From assembly GCF_020552705.1 (NCBI RefSeq), contig NZ_JAJBZG010000001.1:1-64000 (forward strand): a DNA stretch of 64,000 bases. Reading direction: 5' to 3'. The notes beneath the pieces are model-generated. The model saw only the letters and a program-made list of their open reading frames with translations. It was not told where the DNA came from and did not search any database. Shown here piece after piece: positions 38,205-47,300 of the stretch; position 1 is the stretch's first letter; the number at the start of each line of letters is the position of its first letter. Both the position numbers and the translations under genes were made by a program. The stretch is from Christiangramia sediminis (GTDB lineage: Bacteria; Bacteroidota; Bacteroidia; Flavobacteriales; Flavobacteriaceae).

Positions 38205-38239
38205 CTGATAACTGATAACTGATAACTGATAACTGATAA
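38205..38239 (+). repeat. Tandem heptamer repeat, five CTGATAA units
   Basis: Five perfect head-to-tail copies of CTGATAA run without interruption and end in CTGG. They lie 66 bases before the fabI ATG. Each unit contains the stop codon TGA or TAA in some frame. Copy number could vary by slippage and so alter the fabI upstream region. Confidence 0.85.
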
Positions 38240-38266
38240 CTGGCGGGTCAATTCCAACAACTTTGC

Positions 38267-38274
38267 TATATTTA
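38267..38274 (+). promoter_or_regulatory. Candidate -7 element for fabI
   Basis: TATATTTA matches TAnnTTTG except for the last base. It lies 30 bases before the fabI ATG and 27 bases after the CTGATAA repeat, so the repeat would overlap the -33 region. Confidence 0.42.
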
Positions 38275-38304
38275 CAGGCTTAACAACCACAAAATAAAAA
38301 TCAC

Positions 38305-39126
38305 ATGTCATATAACCTGCTTAAAGGTAAAAGAGGAATCATTTTTGGAGCTTTAGATGAGAATTCTATTGCCTGGAAAACAGCTGAAAAAGTTAAAGAA
38401 GAAGGTGGAACATTTGTTCTGACAAATGCACCTATTGCCATGAGAATGGGAAGTATTAAGGATCTTGCTGAAAAAACCGGATCAGAGATCATTCCTGCCG
38501 ATGCCACTAAAGTTGAAGACCTTGAGAATCTTGTAGAAAAGGCTGTGGAGATCCTGGGAGGAAAGATAGATTTCGTGCTTCATTCCATCGGGATGTCTGT
38601 TAACGTGAGAAAAGGGAATCACTATACAGATATGAACTATGATTATACTACTAAAGGCTGGGATGTTTCAGCCGTTTCTTTCCACAAGACCATGCAGGTT
38701 CTTTACAAAAAGGATGCGATGAATGAGTGGGGAAGTATAGTAGCCCTTAGTTATATGGCGGCTCAGAGAGTATTTCCAGATTATAACGATATGGCAGATA
38801 ACAAAGCTTATCTGGAATCTATTGCACGTAGTTTTGGATATTTCTTCGGAAAAGACAAAAAAGTAAGAGTGAACACTATTTCTCAGTCACCAACTCCAAC
38901 TACTGCCGGACAGGGAGTTAAAGGTTTTGACGGTTTTATCGCTTTTGCTGAAAAAATGTCTCCGCTAGGAAATGCTACGGCTGAAGAATGTGCAAACTAT
39001 ACGTTGACCTTATTCTCAGATCTTACCAAAAAAGTGACTTTGCAAAACTTATTCCATGATGGTGGATTCTCCAATACAGGAGTTAGCCAGGAGGTGATGG
39101 AAAAGTTTACCGAGGACGAAGACTAG
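38305..39126 (+). CDS. fabI: Enoyl-[acyl-carrier-protein] reductase (NADH)
   Basis: FabI reduces the trans-2-enoyl-ACP bond in the last step of each fatty acid elongation round. It has 273 residues and an SDR fold with the modified nucleotide motif GIIFGALDENSIAWKTA. The catalytic residues lie in VALSYMAAQRVFPDYNDMAD: Tyr150, Tyr160 and Lys167, with the FabI spacing Y-x6-K. It is a single-gene unit with a slippage-type repeat in its upstream region. Confidence 0.96.
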   Translation: MSYNLLKGKRGIIFGALDENSIAWKTAEKVKEEGGTFVLTNAPIAMRMGSIKDLAEKTGSEIIPADATKVEDLENLVEKAVEILGGKIDFVLHSIGMSVNVRKGNHYTDMNYDYTTKGWDVSAVSFHKTMQVLYKKDAMNEWGSIVALSYMAAQRVFPDYNDMADNKAYLESIARSFGYFFGKDKKVRVNTISQSPTPTTAGQGVKGFDGFIAFAEKMSPLGNATAEECANYTLTLFSDLTKKVTLQNLFHDGGFSNTGVSQEVMEKFTEDED

Positions 39127-39205
39127 AAATTATTTATATTTTACTGCCGGAAAACTGTATCTTAATAGATCAGATTTCGGCAGTTTTCTTTTTTAATCCC
39201 TTTAC

Positions 39206-40222
39206 ATGCAACCAGAATATTCCTTTGTAATTCCGGTATATAACCGTCCTGATGAGATCAGGGAGCTGCTGGAAAGTATGAGGAAACTTATTTCAAAGGT
39301 TTCTTTTGAGGTTGTAATTGTAGAAGATGGCTCCAGTATAAGAGCTGATGAGGTCGTGAGAAACTTTTCAGAAGATCTCAATATTAGTTATTACTACAAG
39401 TCTAATTCCGGTCCCGGGGATTCCAGGAATTACGGTATGAAAAAAGCGAAAGCCAATTATTACCTGATCCTGGATTCAGATGTTATCCTTCCGGAAAATT
39501 ACCTAATGGAGGTAAATAATTTTCTTTCCACGAGCTATTGCGACTGTTTTGGTGGTCCAGATGCCGCGCATGCTTCTTTTAGCGATGTACAAAAAGCTAT
39601 AGATTATACCATGACCTCTTTTTTTACCACCGGTGGAATTCGAGGAGGCAAGAAAGCCGTGAACGAATTTCAGCCGCGTAGCTTTAATATGGGAATTAGT
39701 AAAAAGGCATTTGAGGCGAGTAATGGATTTGGTCAAATTCATCCCGGTGAAGATCCTGATCTTAGCCTGAGATTAAAAAAAGCCGGCTTTAAGATCTGCC
39801 TTATACCCGAAGCAAAAGTTTTTCATAAGCGAAGAATAGACTGGGATAAATTCTATACCCAGGTTAAGAAATTTGGGCTGGTAAGGCCTGTTTTAAATAA
39901 ATGGCATCCCGGTTCTGCAAAGATCACCTATTGGTTCCCGACACTTTTTATACTGGGTTTCCTGTTTTCAGTCCTGGTCGCTTTACTTGGTGGGTGGTTC
40001 TTTATGGGCTGTTATTTAATTTATTTTTTAATTATTGGCATAGATGCTGCGATAAAAAATAAAAGTATTTATATTGGGTTACTCGCAATAAGGGCGGTAT
40101 GTGTTCAGTTTTCAGGATATGGGATCGGATTTTTAATTTCCACCTTTAAAATATTCCTTCTGAAGCGACAGCCGGAAAAAGAGTTTCCGCAGTTATTTTT
40201 TAAAAAAGAGAGCAGTGCTTAG
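39206..40222 (+). CDS. Family 2 glycosyltransferase, membrane-associated
   Basis: This 338-residue protein has a GT-A domain: YSFVIPVYNRPDEIRELLES, VVIVEDGSS, NYGMKKAKANYYLILDSDVI (DxD-like DSD), then HPGEDPDLSLRLKKAGFK (acceptor-site ED motif). Two hydrophobic helices occupy about 250-315. GT2 enzymes with this layout add sugars to lipid-linked acceptors at the inner membrane. Donor and acceptor are unknown. Its end overlaps the GTG start of the YbbR gene by 8 bases. Confidence 0.92.
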   Translation: MQPEYSFVIPVYNRPDEIRELLESMRKLISKVSFEVVIVEDGSSIRADEVVRNFSEDLNISYYYKSNSGPGDSRNYGMKKAKANYYLILDSDVILPENYLMEVNNFLSTSYCDCFGGPDAAHASFSDVQKAIDYTMTSFFTTGGIRGGKKAVNEFQPRSFNMGISKKAFEASNGFGQIHPGEDPDLSLRLKKAGFKICLIPEAKVFHKRRIDWDKFYTQVKKFGLVRPVLNKWHPGSAKITYWFPTLFILGFLFSVLVALLGGWFFMGCYLIYFLIIGIDAAIKNKSIYIGLLAIRAVCVQFSGYGIGFLISTFKIFLLKRQPEKEFPQLFFKKESSA

Positions 40223-41156
40223 AAAACCAAGATTTAAAAGGACCAGCGTAAAAACATTTAGTTTTTTTCTGATTTTCTCTGCCATAGTCTGGGTGCTGGT
40301 ACAGTTCTCCAAAACCTATACACAGCTTATCGAGATTCCTGTAAATTATGTAAATACTCCCCTGGATAAAAGTATTTCAGATGAACGTCCAGATCATGTG
40401 GACCTTCAGTTACAGGATAACGGATTCAATATTTATTATTATAAGTTCTTTAATCCGCAACTTAAAATAGATCTTTCCAAAGCCAGGGAAACAGAGAATG
40501 AACTCGTTTACAGTCTTCAGAATCATCTCACCGAGATCGAGCAACAGCTAAAGATAGATTTTGAAAATTCCCGAATCATTCAAAATGAGATCGTGGTTCC
40601 TTTTCAGTTCAAAAAAGAGAAGATGCTCAAGGTGATCCCTAATATCGAGGTGAATTATGCGGTGGGTTATTCTTCAGATGATCCTGTAAAATTAACTCCA
40701 GATTCGGTTAAGGTGAGCGGGCCAGAGAAGATAATAGACAGTATGTTAAGCGTGCCTACCAAAACTATCAAATTAAATAAGGTGAATACAGACCTGGATG
40801 GGAATGTGGCTATAGATACCTCTGGACTTGGAGCTTTGAGTTTCTATGATAACAGCGTTAAGTATACTCAGAAAGTAGAGAAATTTACCGAGGGAAGCGT
40901 GGAGATAGCAGTGGAGGTAATAAATGTGCCGGAAGATCTAAACCTGGCCTATTTTCCGAAGACCATAGTGGTATATTATCAGGTGAACCTGAAAAATTTT
41001 GAGAACGTAAGTCCGGCAGATTTCAGACTAGTTTGTGATTATAAAAATATAAATGAAGGGGATGACTATATGATCGCCCAGCTGGTGGAGAAACCTGGCT
41101 TTATTCATAATATCAGATTAAATGAACGCAGGATCCAATTTGTTATAAAACGATGA
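40215..41156 (+). CDS. YbbR-like domain protein
   Basis: This 313-residue protein starts with GTG (40215), followed by a basic stretch and one membrane helix (FSFFLIFSAIVWVLVQF, about residues 14-31). The rest is extracytoplasmic and holds YbbR-like repeats, for example IPVNYVNTPLDKSIS and VKLTPDSVKVSGPEKIIDSM. YbbR (CdaR) in Firmicutes regulates the c-di-AMP cyclase CdaA, but no cdaA is in this window. It overlaps coaE by 4 bases (ATGA). Confidence 0.88.
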   Translation: MLRKPRFKRTSVKTFSFFLIFSAIVWVLVQFSKTYTQLIEIPVNYVNTPLDKSISDERPDHVDLQLQDNGFNIYYYKFFNPQLKIDLSKARETENELVYSLQNHLTEIEQQLKIDFENSRIIQNEIVVPFQFKKEKMLKVIPNIEVNYAVGYSSDDPVKLTPDSVKVSGPEKIIDSMLSVPTKTIKLNKVNTDLDGNVAIDTSGLGALSFYDNSVKYTQKVEKFTEGSVEIAVEVINVPEDLNLAYFPKTIVVYYQVNLKNFENVSPADFRLVCDYKNINEGDDYMIAQLVEKPGFIHNIRLNERRIQFVIKR

Positions 41157-41746
41157 AAGTTGTAGGCTTAACCGGGGGGATTGGAAGTGGAAAGACTACC
41201 GTAGCTGGTTTCTTCAAGGAGCTGAATATTCCCATTTATATTGCTGATGAAGCGGGAAAAAGACTGATGAATACTTCTTCTGAAATTCGTCAGGAAATTA
41301 TTGCTCTTTTTGGGGAAGAGGCATACCAGGATACTTTGCCTGATCGAAAATTTATTGCCTCAAAAGTTTTTAATGACAAGGATCTTCTTTCCAAACTCAA
41401 TAAAATTATACACCCCGCCGTGGAAAAGGATTTTAAAACCTGGCTTAAAGATCAATCTTCAGAATATGTGATTTATGAAGCCGCTATCCTCTTCGAGACC
41501 GGGGGCTACAAGAAGTGTGACTTCAGTATTCTGGTAACTGCTCCACAAAAGTTAAGAATTGATCGACTTCAAAAAAGAGATAACAGCTCTGTAGAAGAAA
41601 TTAAGGAGCGAATGAACAACCAATGGAATGATGTGAAAAAATCCCAGATGGCCGATTTCCTAATAAATAACAAGGAATTAGCCCAAACAAAACTACAGGT
41701 TGAACATATACATCACCAAATCTTAAAAGCAGGTAAAAATTCTTAG
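41153..41746 (+). CDS. coaE: Dephospho-CoA kinase
   Basis: CoaE phosphorylates dephospho-CoA, the final step to coenzyme A. It has 197 residues with the P-loop GLTGGIGSGKTTV (residues 5-17), IYIADEAGKRLM, IIHPAVEKDF, and lid-region RIDRLQKRDNSS. It overlaps the YbbR gene by 4 bases and ends 64 bases before the histidine kinase gene. Confidence 0.97.
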   Translation: MKVVGLTGGIGSGKTTVAGFFKELNIPIYIADEAGKRLMNTSSEIRQEIIALFGEEAYQDTLPDRKFIASKVFNDKDLLSKLNKIIHPAVEKDFKTWLKDQSSEYVIYEAAILFETGGYKKCDFSILVTAPQKLRIDRLQKRDNSSVEEIKERMNNQWNDVKKSQMADFLINNKELAQTKLQVEHIHHQILKAGKNS

Positions 41747-41797
41747 AAGTTCTGTTAACATTTGGTTAAACACTTTAATGTCTAAATGTTAAAATCT

Positions 41798-41805
41798 TAC
41801 TTTTG
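41798..41805 (+). promoter_or_regulatory. -7 promoter element for the two-component system, leaderless spacing
   Basis: TACTTTTG is a full TAnnTTTG match that ends only 5 bases before the kinase ATG. A transcript from here would begin at or next to the start codon. Confidence 0.55.
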
Positions 41806-41810
41806 ACCGC

Positions 41811-43388
41811 ATGAATAAGAAGCTTTTTGTACTTCTGGTTGCTCTTATGAGTTTGTCCCTAATCGGCATTATTTTCGTGCAGGGCTACTGGATCAAAAGC
41901 ACTATAGATGATAGAGAACAGCAGTTTTCTTACAATGCCAAGCAGTTATTATTAAATGTTTCTGAAGAAATTCAGAACAGGGAATTCGAGCAATATTATT
42001 TTCAGTTTAAAAATCCTGACAGTCTAAATAGTAAGCTTAGTGACAGGACTTTAACCGAGTATTTTTACACGAATAGGAATGAAAAAAGGAATGAAACCTA
42101 TTTTAATTCTGAAATAATTCTTGAAGAGGATTATAAGGTTTCGTCAGGCTTTTTACAATTCGCCAAGGATAGTATTCAGTTTACCAAAATGATCAATAAA
42201 CGGGTAACTGATATTGTAAAGAATAACCAGCTTGACGGAAATAATTTAAGTGCCCGGCAGCGAATAGAACATATAGAACGCATCTCCCGTATGGAAGAGG
42301 TGGAAAAGGATATTTTACGTTCAGCTATCTCAGAATTAGTAGTAAGAATGCCGGTTCATAGGAGAGTTACAAAAGAGGATATCAATGAACTGGTAAGTGA
42401 GGAACTGAAAGAAAGAAATCTTGAGACAGGATTTGAGTTTGGAATTTACAGTAATTCTATAGCTACAGGAATTCATTCTGAAAATTTTAGTCTGGATCAT
42501 CCTGCTACCTATGCGGTGCCTTTGTTTATGGATAGTGCCGGAAATAGCGAGTATCAATTACTGGTGAATTTTACCAATAAGAAAGAAGCGGTGCTATCTT
42601 CAGTGATCCTTATGGCATCACTGTCTATTATCTTTACCCTGATCATCGTGATCGCATATTCAAGTGCACTTTCACAGCTGATCAAGCAAAGACAGATATC
42701 ACAGATAAAGACCGATTTTATTAATAATATGACCCATGAGTTCAAAACACCTATCGCCACCATTAACCTGGCTTTAGATGCTATTAAGAATCCTAAGGTG
42801 ATAGAAGACCAGTCTAAGGTTTCCCGCTATCTGCAAATGATAAGGGATGAAAATAAGAGAATGCATGCCCAGGTAGAGAATGTATTGCGAATCTCAAAAC
42901 TGGAGAAAAATGAACTCGACCTTAAAAAGGAAAGACATCAGCTGCACGATATTATTAATGATGCCGTGTCGCATGTTGAATTGATAGTTGAAGATCGGGG
43001 CGGGTATATTCAGACGCATTTTGGAGCTTTACGCTCTTCAATTTTAGCGAATCAGGATCATTTTACGAATGTGATCGTAAATATTCTGGATAACGGGATT
43101 AAGTACTCAGAAGATGCACCTAAAATAGATATTTACACCACGAATGTAAAGAACTATATCTGTTGTGAAATAAGGGACCAGGGAGTGGGAATGACCAAAC
43201 TGGTTCAGAAAAAAATATTTGAAAAATTTTACCGCGAACATACAGGAGATATTCATAATGTAAAAGGTCACGGATTAGGTCTGGCTTATGCCCGGCAGAT
43301 CGTGGAAGACCATCATGGAGAGATCACTGTAAGAAGCGAAAAAGGAAAAGGAAGTACCTTTAGTATTAAACTACCACTAATATCTTAA
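41811..43388 (+). CDS. Sensor histidine kinase
   Basis: This 525-residue inner-membrane sensor has one helix near the N-terminus (about 5-27), a periplasmic domain (about 30-260), and a second helix (about 262-285). HisKA follows, with the phosphorylated His309 in NNMTHEFKTPIATINLALDA, then the HATPase domain with the N box VNILDNGIKYSE, the G1 box IRDQGVGM and the G2 box GHGLGLAYARQIVEDHHG. There is no recognisable ligand motif in the sensor part. It resembles the Bacteroides RprX type. The response regulator gene starts 4 bases later. Confidence 0.95.
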   Translation: MNKKLFVLLVALMSLSLIGIIFVQGYWIKSTIDDREQQFSYNAKQLLLNVSEEIQNREFEQYYFQFKNPDSLNSKLSDRTLTEYFYTNRNEKRNETYFNSEIILEEDYKVSSGFLQFAKDSIQFTKMINKRVTDIVKNNQLDGNNLSARQRIEHIERISRMEEVEKDILRSAISELVVRMPVHRRVTKEDINELVSEELKERNLETGFEFGIYSNSIATGIHSENFSLDHPATYAVPLFMDSAGNSEYQLLVNFTNKKEAVLSSVILMASLSIIFTLIIVIAYSSALSQLIKQRQISQIKTDFINNMTHEFKTPIATINLALDAIKNPKVIEDQSKVSRYLQMIRDENKRMHAQVENVLRISKLEKNELDLKKERHQLHDIINDAVSHVELIVEDRGGYIQTHFGALRSSILANQDHFTNVIVNILDNGIKYSEDAPKIDIYTTNVKNYICCEIRDQGVGMTKLVQKKIFEKFYREHTGDIHNVKGHGLGLAYARQIVEDHHGEITVRSEKGKGSTFSIKLPLIS

Positions 43389-43392
43389 ACAT

Positions 43393-44115
43393 ATGGAAAC
43401 TGAAAACAAAAAAATTTTATTAGTAGAGGATGATCCGAATTTCGGAACTGTCCTTAAAGATTACCTCGCGATGAACGATTACGAGGTAACCCACGCAAAG
43501 AACGGAATGGAAGGATTCGAAAAGTTCAAAAAAGACGATTTCGATCTTTGTATCCTGGATGTCATGATGCCTTATAAGGACGGGTTTACCTTGGCTAAGG
43601 AAATACGTGATAAGAACGAGGAAGTGCCAATTATCTTTTTAACGGCAAAAGCCATGAAAGAAGATGTTCTTAAGGGATATAAAGTTGGGGCAGATGATTA
43701 CCTGAACAAACCTTTTGATTCTGAAGTTCTTTTAATGAAGATCAAGGCTATCATGCAGCGTAAGGCTACAGATAGCGTGGCAGACTCTAAGCAGTTTGAA
43801 TTCGAGATCGGTGATTTTCACCTGAATTCCAAGCTTAGATTCCTTACTTTCAGAGATGAGGAACCACAAAAACTGTCTCCAAAAGAGAACGAATTACTTA
43901 GGTTACTTGCTTTACACGAGAACGATTTGATGCCAAGAGAACTGGCATTAACCAAGATCTGGAGAGACGACAATTACTTCACTTCAAGAAGTATGGACGT
44001 GTATATCGCCAAACTTAGAAAATACCTGAAAAAAGACGAGAACGTGGAGATCCTGAATATCCACGGTGAAGGCTTTAGACTTGTAGTTAAGAACAAGGAA
44101 GAGACCGAAGCTTAA
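43393..44115 (+). CDS. OmpR/PhoB-family response regulator
   Basis: This 240-residue regulator has a receiver domain (about 5-120) with the acidic pair VEDD, the phospho-acceptor Asp56 in CILDVMMPYKDGF, and Lys106 in DDYLNKPF. A winged-helix output domain follows (about 135-232) with FRDEEPQKLSPKENELLRLL and SRSMDVYIAKLRKYL. It is the partner of the kinase 4 bases upstream and resembles Bacteroides RprY. Target genes are unknown, though the large secreted protein gene lies next to it. Confidence 0.95.
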   Translation: METENKKILLVEDDPNFGTVLKDYLAMNDYEVTHAKNGMEGFEKFKKDDFDLCILDVMMPYKDGFTLAKEIRDKNEEVPIIFLTAKAMKEDVLKGYKVGADDYLNKPFDSEVLLMKIKAIMQRKATDSVADSKQFEFEIGDFHLNSKLRFLTFRDEEPQKLSPKENELLRLLALHENDLMPRELALTKIWRDDNYFTSRSMDVYIAKLRKYLKKDENVEILNIHGEGFRLVVKNKEETEA

Positions 44116-44150
44116 AAAGTTAGATATTTTTCAGTTTCCGGGAGGGTGCT

Positions 44151-44174
44151 GCATCATGGGTTTGCCCATGATGC
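44151..44174 (+). repeat. Perfect 10-bp hairpin between the response regulator and the large secreted protein
   Basis: GCATCATGGG and CCCATGATGC pair perfectly around a TTTG loop, with GCT/AGC just outside. No T run follows, so it is not a clear terminator. It lies 36 bases after the regulator stop. Confidence 0.6.
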
Positions 44175-44280
44175 GGTAGCTTATCCTGAATTTTATCCCG
44201 GAATTTTTTCTTACCCCGACTCATTTTGAGTCTGTACTCCAATCTTAGCATAATTTTAAGATCGGTTTTCCTACAATACT

Positions 44281-44288
44281 TATCTTTA
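44281..44288 (+). promoter_or_regulatory. Candidate -7 element for the large secreted protein
   Basis: TATCTTTA matches TAnnTTTG except for the last base and lies 25 bases before the TTG start at 44314. Confidence 0.35.
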
Positions 44289-44313
44289 TGGCGTTCATCC
44301 AATACGCCCAAAT

Positions 44314-47300
44314 TTGATAAGTGCAGCCGATATATATGATTTAAAGGGCTCTTCTCTACGGAAGAACTGCACTTTTATTTTTCTTTTCTTCGCTTTTTTA
44401 AGCAATGTTTTGGGGCAGGATCCTGCTACTCAGGTGCCTTCTTATGAACATTTAAATGGAGTTGATCTTGGTACAGCCAGTAGCAATTCGCCCGAAAATA
44501 TAATAATCTCTACTGCCGTAGATTCTCAAGGATTTATTTATACACTTTCTTTTGGTAATGGGGTTGACAAGCTAAATCCAAATGGAACTATCAATGAATC
44601 TCAATTAATTAGTGCCGCTGATTTAGAAAGTCCTTTAGATATAGAAGTAGATAGTTCAGGTAAAATTTACATTGCTGATTATTTTGAAAGTGGTAGTTGT
44701 TTGGATAATGGTAAAGTAAAAATTTTTAGTTCTAATGGTAATTTAGAAAATGAGATTGCTAAATCATATTTTAGACCATTAGGATTGGCAATAGATAGAG
44801 ATGATAAAATATATATTGCTGAATACTATGATGGTTCAACTTGTGAAAATGGTGAAGAAAGTAGAATAAGAGTTTTTAATCAGGATGGGAATTTTATTGA
44901 TGGAACAAATAATGTAGAAATACCTTATCGTCTCGCAGTGAATTCAAATTATAAATTATTTGTTAGCCAAGCTGGTAATGATAATCCTCAGGTTTTAATA
45001 TTTGATGAAAATTTAAATCAAAACGGTACTCTTTCTAATGTTATATCTCCTGGAAGTATTTTTATAGATGAATTTGATTTCATACACATTATAGAATATG
45101 CCGGAAGAGTAGATTTTGAAAAATTTTTAAATTACGATCAATTAGGATTTTTTGAATTACTTGTCTTAGCCAGTAACATACAACAAGGAATTAATAATAA
45201 TGAATTTGGTTTTAAAATTTTTAATCCTACTCAGGGATTTGAATATTATTATCAAGATGGTGAAATCAGGTTTCCGGTAGATATTGCAATTAATAATTTA
45301 GTTTGTGATAGTAAATTGTATTTAAATAATGCGAATATTAGCGGAACTTCTCTACAATTTGACTTAGAAATATACGAAAGAACTCCCTCTTTTGATTTAA
45401 TCGATCCTATTGCAGAATGTGTAGGGGACTTTGATTTACCACTCGTAAATGGTTCAGCATCTATAAGTGTTGAAGATATAAATAACGGTTCTACAGATAA
45501 TTGTGGTATAGAAAGTATTACTCTTTCCCAAACTACCTTTACAGCAGCAGATGTTTATGATGTAGTAATGATCGTTACAGATAATGCCGGTAACAAAGAT
45601 ACATGTACAGTAAAAGTTACCGTGACAGGAGATGAAGAACCCAGTTTAGAAATAACCTGCGTGGGAACTAAAGAGGTACAGCTTTTAGATGATCAGCCAG
45701 TCACTGTCCTTGCTGAGGATATTGTTAGTAGTGACACTTCAGGTTTATCTTTTAGTCCGGCAAGTTTTGAATTTGATTGTTCAGATATTGGAACCCAGGA
45801 TATAGAGATCACCGCGACAGATGAGGAAACCGGAGCAACCGATTTTTGTGTAGTAGCTATAACGGTGAAAGATGAAAAGGATCCTGTAGTAAATTGTGTT
45901 GCTGCAGGTAAGGAATTTCAATTAGAAAATGGTAGCGTAACTATTGCAGTTTCAGATATAGAATTAAGTTCCTCAGATAACTGTGGGATTTCCACGAAAA
46001 CACTTTCTGAAACTACCTTTACTACCTCCGGAACAAAAAATATTACCTTATTTGTAGAAGATGAAGCTGGAAATATTTCAGATTGCACAACGTCAATTGA
46101 GATTTTACCTGAAGAGGTACCATACGAATTTAAATGTATAGGAGACTTAACGGTAAACCTTGGAGAAGAAGCTCAAAATTCTTCAGTTACTGAAATTCCT
46201 ACTTCAGATTTTATAACCAGTGATATTTCAAATTTAGATTTAGAATTAAGCCTACAGCAATTTACCTGTGAAGATATCGGAACCAATCCCTTAACCATTA
46301 GAGCTACAGATAAGGAAACAGGTGATGAATATTCCTGTACCGTAAATGTAACCGTAAAGGATGTGGGAGCGCCATTAATTATTTGTCCTGCGGAAGCACA
46401 AACCAGGGAAATACCTGCCAATGGTATTTACGTTCTCCCGGAAGTAGTAGATATGTTTGGAATTTCTGATAATTGCGCTGCAGACGAAGAGCTTGTGATC
46501 GTCCAGGATCCTCCCCCTGGAACTGAATTTACCGAAGAAGGAGATTACGAGATCATTTTAACCGCTACAGATCCTTATGATAATACGGAAACTTGTGAGG
46601 TCACCTATAGACTTACTAAATCTTCAGATACCGTAGCTCCAGAGATTAGCTGCCCCGAAAATATTAGCTTTGAAAATGACACCGGGGTTTGTGGAGCCGT
46701 AATAAACTTTCAGGATGCCATGGCTACCGATGACAGTGGAGGAGAGGTGACTATCCAGCGTACAGATAATATTGACCTAATAAGCGGAAATGTATTTCCC
46801 GTTGGAACTTATACGATCTCCTATACTGCCACCGACGAATCAAATAATGTTTCTGATTGTAGTTTTGAAATTGAAGTTATTGATAGCCAGGCTCCGGTAT
46901 TGGAATGTAAATCCAGTTATGAGCTTAGTTTTCCGCGAGGTGAGACAAGAATATTAGAACCCGAAGAACTCTTAAACTCATTCCGGGATAATTGTGAGGG
47001 GCAGGACATTTCTCTCAGCCTGGACAGATCTCAATTTACTGAAGAAGATGATGGTCAAACTATAAATGTGACGGTTACAGCTTTTGATTCTAAAAATAAT
47101 TCTACAAGCTGTGTAGTCCCTGTTAATATTGTAGTTGTCGAAGAGGACGAACTGGTTCTTTCCTGTATCGATGAATATTTGATCATGGCAGATGAAAATT
47201 GTAATTATAGAGTACCGGATTTTTCTGAGATCTTAAACTATAATCCGGCCACAGCAAGTATTACACAATCTATAGAAGCAGGATCAATTATTCGAGCTGA

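Noticed and set aside
38205-38239. Possible CRISPR-like array
   Set aside because: The units are only 7 bases and contiguous, without spacers, so this is a simple tandem repeat.
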